Below are positions 57,841-64,000 of a stretch of 64,000 nt of DNA, piece after piece (the stretch's first letter is position 1; the number at the start of each line of letters is the position of its first letter). A model generated the notes under the pieces. That model was not told the DNA's origin, did no database searches, and saw only the letters and a list, made by a program, of their open reading frames with translations. Source of the DNA: Anticarsia gemmatalis (taxonomy: Eukaryota > Arthropoda > Insecta > Lepidoptera > Erebidae). A program made the translations under genes and the position numbers. The stretch spans positions 19,943,001 to 20,007,000 of the forward strand of contig NC_134776.1 in assembly GCF_050436995.1 (NCBI RefSeq), given 5' to 3'.

Positions 57841-60800
57841 TTAATCTGAATCAGAGTCGTCGATGCGCTGATTCGCTGCGCGTGGATGACTGCGCCTAAA
57901 ACAGAAAACAGTTTAAATTAATAGGTACTTTTTTCGTATGGCTAGTGTCAAAGTTGTTGTACCCGAAAGGCCTTGGCCATGAACGACTGTTATCTATTTC
58001 GACAACGGCCGGGACCGACCGTTCACCGAAAAATACCACTAGGCGGTCACCCATCTTTTGAATACGCTCGCCAATGGTTGCTTAACTCACAAATCGTTAA
58101 CCGACCGGTGAGCGCAAAAGGCTGTGAGCACCCAAACATTATCAATTATTATTGAAGAAAAGCGGCTGTTGTAGTATAACAACGATTCTTTCAAGAATAG
58201 GTTACGATTTTCTGCAATTAATTGGGTAGTTGACTGGTTAAACAAAAAAATATTAAACTTGTACCTACTTGTAAAGGGTTCATTTAAAATGCTTAGGCAT
58301 TTTTTTCATAAATAATGTTGAAATTATAATCATTACTAATGACAGACTAAATCATTTTATTAGGCTTTTGATACCAACGAAAATACTAAACTGTGACGTC
58401 ACTACACTGTATTTCTGTAACTAAAGTGTCTGATATTTCATGAAGAGTAGTATTGAGTCAAATACCCAATTATTATTAAAATTTGCTTGTGGCACGGGTG
58501 TCTAAGGACTTGAAAATACGATCAAATCCAAAACAGACCGTGCCAAATATACTCTAGGTACAGTCACTGGACACGACGAGTATGTCGCCTCCTTTAGTAT
58601 AATGCACCATTGGCCCCCTTTACACACATATTCTATCGCGCACAATACAAAAATCGCGCGTGAAAGAGCGCGCGTTGAAATGGTGTGCAAGGAGAAAGGA
58701 CAAACCGCGCGCCGCATCGGTCAAGCCCGCGAAGAAAATTGCGAGTGAAGAGCGCGCCATCTTTCCTGTGCGTTATCCTGTACGCTCCTAAGAACGCGCG
58801 ATAGAGTGTGTGTGTAAAGGTGCGTAATGTTTTTAAAATAAATAGTATACAATATGTACATAATAATATAATATCAGGTCATACACTCGAAGGTACAGGC
58901 AAAAGTGTGTGAAATACACCCACGTTTGCAATGCAATAGGGTGTTTTTTAACGGGCAAGTTATAAAAAAATCAGGCTATTGATATTCAAATATACGCTAA
59001 CAGAAGTTTAAAAAACCAATAACACTTTGCCTGCCTTGGAAATCGATCACGACGACTTTTACACTTACTTGGTCTTGGACCGTTCTGCGATGACGTAAAT
59101 CATATCATTTTTAGATATTCCTGTAGTGGGCCTCTTCCTATTACGGCGCACTACAAGCCGTCCCACACCAATGATTTCGAGATCAGTTAGCTCGAAATAG
59201 GTATCCTTGGACTGTAATGTACAAACAATATTAGTTCAAGTAATATAACTGTTTTATTAATAAACGTCGTTGATCAGTAGCGCAATCCTCTACAGTTGGT
59301 AGTGTCGAATATCGAGAGTTTAACATTTAAAATGTACTGACAAAATAGTTCTTACGCAGCCCGCTAGAGGCGGTGATCAGAGTTTCGTACAAAATTTTGC
59401 ATTTTGTATTCACTTTAGGCACAGAGCTACGCTTCTATACAGACGGTAGTATCAAAAAGTTATTTTGACATTTAAAATGTACTGTAAAAATAGTTCCAAG
59501 GGCGCCCGCTAGAGGCGTTGATGAATGATCAACGCCTGATACAACATTTTATCGATAGTAGTGCAAAATACGCGCTACTGATTACAATCAACGTTGACAG
59601 TGTCTCTATAGAAACAGCATGAATGCAATGAAACTGATACATCAAAATATTTATAGTTATATTCTTTATATTATAATTTTATAGTTAGTAAATAATATAT
59701 GTTTGCCGCTGTGCTTGTGGCGACGGCAAACAACGAAGTTTTCAAACTATCCAACCCATTGTTGTGCTGTGCCAATTTACTCTAGGTACAATGGCCTGGA
59801 TACGGCAAAGTCTTAAAGTCGTACCCAAGACTCTTATGCACCATTTATTATTAAATAAGTTACCTTTGTACAATACGCGCACGGTCATCTGCTGGCTTAC
59901 TACCGACGATTTAGTTTCATCAAAATGATTTCAAAATCAAGCCTTTAAATTTCAATTGGCGTGATCATACGCCGATTTGTAATAAACAATATAAATAAAA
60001 ATCTAAAGCTTCACTTAAAAACGCCGTTTAGTAAGCCAGCTAATTCCCTAAGCTGAGCTTGTACCATATATATACATACATATATACCTGTATATATACA
60101 ATCGATAAACATAACATAATATACACTTCGAAATATATACAGGGGGCCTATCACGTATCTCAGTTGACACCTATTTGAAATACACTATGTTGTACATTTT
60201 TTTCTCCTTTCTATTACAGTGATAAACACGTTACGTCAAAGCAGCGATGTACTGAATAGTGACCATAATCGTACACTAGTTGTCAACTGAGATACGTGAT
60301 AAGCCTGCTGATAAAAAAATAACATAAAACTCGAAACGGATACTCGTGTTCATCACGCAAATATTTGACCTGTGTAGGATGTTAAATTCAAACCCACCAC
60401 CAGGTTATTTAGGGGAAGTTTTCTGCTGTCCATAACATGCAGTACAAGTAATGTAATTTTTTTGCGTATTATTTTGGTACTTGAAGTCAGTGGACACCAA
60501 AACGCTACGCATACAATTTTAAAAAGCAATTGTATTGAAGCAAAAAAAAATATTACTATGAATAGAGATCAGTCCATGCAAAATATTATTAAAGCAATAG
60601 TCTGTCTGTTACGCTTCAATATCGAAACCAGCAAACCGTTATTCATTGAAAGCAAATACATCAATAAGAAGGCCCAGAGACAAACATTAGCTTACTTTTT
60701 GTCAATAAGTAGACAATATTACAAAATTATCGTATCAGTTTCAATTGAGAATAATATGATTATGAGCACGGGGGAATTTCCCCCATAAAACACTATAATT

Positions 60801-61369
60801 GTCGTAATTAGGCCAGGATCGCCACTAAAAGAAAACAAAAAAAAGCAATTTGTGCTCACCAATTTCATGTCCTCCCCGCTGACCAATTCTCCCGCACTAT
60901 CATCAGAGTTATAGTCACGCATTTCTATGCCACATTCTCCAAATATCTTCGGTCTTCGCCGCCTCGGCTTACTATTACTTGCTCCTCCTTCTTGTGCTCC
61001 TGCTGCAGGCTTATTTTGGGGGGCTGCAGCATCATTATTAGCCGGTTGGTTATTAACCGGTTCGTTATTGGCCGGTTGATTATTAGCCGGCTGATTATTA
61101 TCCGGCTGATTATTAGCCGGCTGATTATTAGCCGGCTGATTATTAGCCGTTCCGTTATTTAACGGTTGATTATTTTCCGGTTGATTATTTTCCGGTTGAT
61201 TATTAACCGGCACATTATTACCGGGCTGATTATTTGCGGGCACATTATTCTGTGGTGCCACTCCCTCTGCGTTACCGCCGGCGTCTTCGTCTTCGCTGGC
61301 AGTCAGGTCGTAGCATGCTTCTGGTGAAGCAGTAGTTCCTATTCTACTTTCCGTCTTTGCTTTAGACAT
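57841..61369 (-). CDS. Unrecognised NNQP-repeat protein, short isoform of 235 residues
   Basis: Minus-strand exons are 61369-60860, 59211-59069 and 57895-57841, with donors GTGAGC and GTAAGT, clean CAG/TAG acceptors and matching phases. The ATG lies five bases after an acceptor, so an upstream non-coding exon exists further right. Residues 1-40 are Ser/Asp/Glu-rich. Residues 41-110 are fourteen pentapeptides of NNQPx type (variants NNVPA, NNGTA, NNEPV), probably disordered. Residues 134-141 are a basic KPRRRRPK patch that could be a nuclear localisation signal. Residues 142-170 are acidic. Residues 171-218 form a small hydrophobic/basic segment (EIIGVGRLVVRRNRKRP, then DMIYVIAERSK). The tail ends IDDSDSD. 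I do not recognise the family. The short form competes with a phase-compatible alternative 3' route through 56937-56818 and 53851-53803. Confidence 0.74.
57935..58125 (+). mobile_element. Dispersed repeat family E, copy 6
   Basis: GGCTAGTGTCAAAGTTGTTG through AGGCGGTCACCCATCTTTTG to AACCGACCGGTGAGCGCAA. It is 40 bp upstream (transcript sense) of exon 57841-57895, so it forms the 5' side of that intron end. Confidence 0.7.
58480..58612 (+). repeat. Dispersed repeat family D, copy 2
   Basis: TTTGCTTGTGGCACGGGTGT, CCGTGCCAAATATACTCTAG, GTACAGTCACTGGACACGAC and TAATGCACCATTGG. Confidence 0.6.
58613..58825. mobile_element. MITE with TTTACACA..CTCTATCGC inverted ends, copy 2
   Basis: Ends as in copy 1 (TTTACACACATATTCTATCG and GCGATAGAGTGTGTGTGTAA). 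The inner sequence matches copy 1 in the reverse orientation (CGCGCGTGAAAGAGCGCGCG). It lies in the intron between exons 59069-59211 and 57841-57895. Confidence 0.8.
58870..59062 (-). mobile_element. Diverged SINE just downstream of exon 59069-59211
   Basis: A minus-strand head-like GATCGATTTCCAAGGCAGGC and body GTGTATTTCACACACTTTTG..CCTTCGAGTGTATGACC resemble the 31.8-kb SINE. It begins almost at the donor site of the exon. Confidence 0.45.
59275..59582. mobile_element. MITE family C, two fused partial copies
   Basis: One partial copy (59275 to about 59430) starts CAGTAGCGCAATCCTCTAC. It is followed by a second with CGCCCGCTAGAGGCGTTGATG and an end reading GCGCTACTG. They sit just upstream (transcript sense) of exon 59211-59069, so they are intronic. 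Confidence 0.55.
59700..59855 (+). repeat. Dispersed repeat family D, copy 3
   Basis: GTTTGCCGCTGTGCTTGTGG, GTGCCAATTTACTCTAGGTA, CAATGGCCTGGATACGGCAA and CTTATGCACCATT. Confidence 0.6.
60145..60305. mobile_element. MITE with TCAGTTGACA inverted ends (copy 2)
   Basis: The left end GGCCTATCACGTATCTCAG and the right end CTGAGATACGTGATAAGCC are inverted repeats of about 26 bp around a 110-bp core. It sits about 550 bp on the 3' side of the first coding exon of the NNQP-repeat gene, in its first intron. Confidence 0.75.
61040..61249 (-). repeat. In-frame 15-bp repeat encoding fourteen NNQPx pentapeptides
   Basis: Fourteen 15-bp units (theme AATAATCAGCCGGCT on the coding strand) lie entirely within the first exon of the minus-strand gene. 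All are multiples of three, so copy number can change without a frameshift. Position 5 of the unit varies among A, E, G, V, L and D, and Q is sometimes V, E or (in NNGTA) lost. Confidence 0.9.
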
Positions 61370-62305
61370 GTTGTCTGTAACAATATATTGTTAAAAAAAC
61401 GTATATTAGTGACATTCTTTAAGAAGAATTAATATCTAGTTAAAAAAATATGGAACGTTCTTAAACTACGACTTGGACACATAATTATACTAAGATGCGC
61501 AATTATTTAGTAAATTTCAGCTTACGGTTTATGAGATAGAGCCTAGTGACAAACGGACAGACAGTGAAGGCTTAGTAGCTTTATTATATAATAGTTACCC
61601 GTTTTTACCTTTTAGGTAGGGAACCCTAAAAAGTTTAGATACCTCTACGATAAATCAAAATGTCTAATTTTTTTCTTAGTTGTCAAAAATTGGCAAATTT
61701 TAAACAGTCATTACTATTATTATATTAAATGAAATCCAGCTTAATTACACGGTCACTTTTTTCATATTCACTTATTAATAATCTCACTCTTTTTCTTAAA
61801 GAAGTAGGCAGAGACAATAAAACTCTATACGGCCAGTCTTTTCAACAATTAACCAGCATAATTAGGTGTAGCACAAAATAAAGAATATGAACAAAAGCCA
61901 ACCGTAATTGGCGCCATTTTGTTTTTTCTCTAACTCCTCCCTCCGGCCCTTCCTATTTAACTTAACTTGCCCACCCCTAAAACGAAACGTGCTTAGAATT
62001 ACGAAAAAACATGAATTTGCAACAATATTTATTTAAATTTGCTTTACTTTGAGATTACACTTAGGTCAAACTAATTTCCAATGTGAATATAGAAATTTAG
62101 CCCTGTATTTAATAATATGAACCTTTTTAAACATTGTTAAGTTGACCGTTAGAAAAGGATAGCGCTATACATACTTCATAGCCTTGTCTCTTTCTCAGAA
62201 CAAGTTTGGAATCCTTTATCGTATCACAGTATTTTATTACTACTATCCCTTTCTTACCCCTTGCTTGCAGTCCGCGGCTCCGAAAATCGTACTTGTGATA
62301 CTTCC
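61370..62305 (-). other. 5' flank of the NNQP-repeat gene, nothing recognised
   Basis: An acceptor (ATTGTTACAG) at 61375-61384 shows that the mRNA has an upstream 5' UTR exon, but I could not locate it. AT-rich DNA without clear repeats. Confidence 0.4.
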
Positions 62306-62558
62306 TACTGATATTATAAATGCGAAAGTTTGTGAATATGTCGGTATGTATGTATGGATGTTTGTTACTCTTTCACGCAAATACCACTGAACCGATAACG
62401 ATGAAATTTGGTATATAGGTAGCTGGATTACGATGTAAGACGTATGTAATTTGACTGAAGACTGACTGAAGATAACACATAGGCTACTTTTTATCCCGGA
62501 CTTCCCGAGGGATCGAGATTTGCACAATAACAGTTTCCACGCGGACGAAGCGGACCCT
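62306..62558 (-). repeat. Dispersed repeat, third subtype
   Basis: Begins TGATATTATAAATGCGAAAG and ends CACGCGGACGAAGCGGACC. It is more diverged from family A than the other copies. Confidence 0.65.
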
Positions 62559-64000
62559 ATTATATTTTAAATACAAAAAGTTTGACGTTTGGATGGATGT
62601 TCATTGCGTAATCATTAACTGCATTATAGATTTTGATAATATTAGATACCCACATAGTTCATAGCCTGATTTAATACGTAAAATACTTTTCCCCACGAAA
62701 CCCTTTCTCGCGAATGAAGTCGGTTGAAGTAAGTTATCTTTAAAAACATAAATTTTATAAATTAATCGTCGCTTTCACCTCGTAGTTAGGTATTTATACT
62801 TAGTTACAATCGGAATGATATTTTCCGAAGATTTGTCCGAAAGAAATAAGCCCATTTAATTAAAAAAATATATTTTCTTAAAAAACAAAAAGGCTACTTT
62901 TAACATTAGTTTCCCCATGCTGCTTTAAAAAGATAAATCGAAGACCAGCAATGTTTAAATATTTTTGTTTATTCGAGCGTCACAACCCACTACGCCACGA
63001 TCGTTGTCGATTTTAAAGATTACAAGCAATAAAATATTATTATATTTAATTCACCGTGAAAATGTATGATGAAGTTATTTCATAGAAAAAATTATAACGT
63101 TAATTTCTCATGATACCCCATTTACAAAGCGATAACAGCGCCCCTGGCGGTGGATAGCGAGACTAAAAAAGGCGTGACGCAGAAGCTCGCTGTACCCTCC
63201 TACCAAATGCCATTAACATTTAATGGTGTTGTGTACAAATATTATCTATACTGTTACTTCGTATGGTATATTTGATAAACACTCAAATATTACGTTTACG
63301 AATATGTTAATTTCGAAATTAACGTAATTAAAGCACCGATTAATTTAAATTAAAAGCACTATCAGTCAAGACATAAACTACCCGTGTGGAAAAGAGACAA
63401 AACACTATACTAATCCAAGTTAACACGATAATATACTGATTAGTTCGGTTGTGAGTCACTTTCTATCAGATTTGAAACTGTATATAAATGAAACAGACAA
63501 AACACTGTATTACTAATCAGAGTTTATGTTATTATTGTAGGACAGTAAGTATTTGTCTTAATAGTAGCTAGGTAACAAGCCTGATAAATGGTAAAAGGCT
63601 CGTCGTATATAACGGACATAGTTAATGGTGAAACATCGGTGTATTCATTCAACTCTGTCTAATACTTCGGGTGTGCGGTGATAATATTTCAAAAATGTAT
63701 GGTGACACAATCCAGGGATGATTCCTGACAAAGACAATCACGGGTTTGCTTAGAACTGTGACCACACTAACGGGAAAAGCTGTCTCTCTATCTGGGATGT
63801 ACGGGGCCAATGACACCTGCTTTTGACAATATAATGACTTTAAAATTGCAGGTGGAGACTTGCCAACTCACGAACTGTAGACCCTAAAATAGTCGCTCGA
63901 AATGCAACAAGGGGTATCAGGGACGTGTGCGGCTGAAGGACGAAGATGCCTCGCTTCAAGTCAAGCTCAGTTGATGCGGTCTGAGGGTCAGGCATCACTG
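62559..64000. other. Gene-free right edge
   Basis: AT-rich to 63.6 kb. A small GC-richer patch lies at 63.13-63.21 kb (GCGCCCCTGGCGGTGGATAG). The last 400 bp are less AT-rich (GGGGTATCAGGGACGTGTGC, GGCTGAAGGACGAAGATGCC) and may be the start of another repeat or a promoter region. No exon supported. Confidence 0.35.

Noticed and set aside
60462..60788. 108-codon plus-strand frame with an ATG
   Set aside because: Lysine/isoleucine/asparagine-rich, typical of a chance frame in AT-rich DNA. It ends in the intron beside exon 60860-61369, with no repeat or homologue support.

Overview
This is eukaryotic, intron-bearing, AT-rich genomic DNA, most likely from a moth or butterfly. The evidence is a Methuselah-type receptor split by short exons, several tRNA-headed SINE families of the kind common in Lepidoptera, 5'-truncated non-LTR retrotransposons, and a LINE whose 3' tail is made of the insect telomere-type CCTAA repeat. 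No bacterial-style operons, CRISPR arrays or intact tRNA/rRNA genes were seen. Almost all of the open frames longer than 60 codons are chance frames or transposon debris. The real genes are assembled from short exons with GT/AG borders and matching phases.

Layout. (1) 1.3-8.4 kb, + strand: the seven-transmembrane half of a Methuselah-like GPCR in six exons. Its extracellular-domain exons lie left of the window. Its introns are full of SINEs, MITEs and one LINE. A 20-bp minisatellite starts directly after its stop codon, followed by a MITE. (2) 8.8-11.5 kb: gene-poor. A 58-codon open segment at 11.5 kb may be an orphan exon. (3) 11.9-25.0 kb: a 13-kb array of interleaved repeats that still carries exon-like, coiled-coil-like reading frames and at least 19 copies of the palindrome TGACGTCA. 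A LINE fragment and a poly(A)-tailed insertion are nested in it, the latter carried along by a later segmental duplication. (4) 25-38 kb: gene-poor, with SINEs, MITEs and a C-rich tract. (5) 38.3-41.2 kb, - strand: a five-exon gene for a 219-residue unrecognised acidic protein. (6) 41-53 kb: gene-poor, the right part possibly a long 3' UTR. (7) 53.8-61.4 kb, - strand: a second unrecognised gene, 235 residues in its short form, with fourteen NNQPx-type pentapeptides and two alternative sets of 3' exons. A large foldback element (545-bp arms) lies inside this locus. (8) 61.4-64.0 kb: the 5' flank of that gene, gene-poor.

The two minus-strand genes share a plan: an N-terminal acidic or disordered part, a short basic and hydrophobic C-terminal part, and the same phases for the last two coding exons. 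They may be distant paralogues. The strongest candidates for something undescribed are the 11.9-25.0 kb gene-fragment array, the alternatively terminated NNQP-repeat gene with its probable neighbour, and the 545-bp-arm foldback element.
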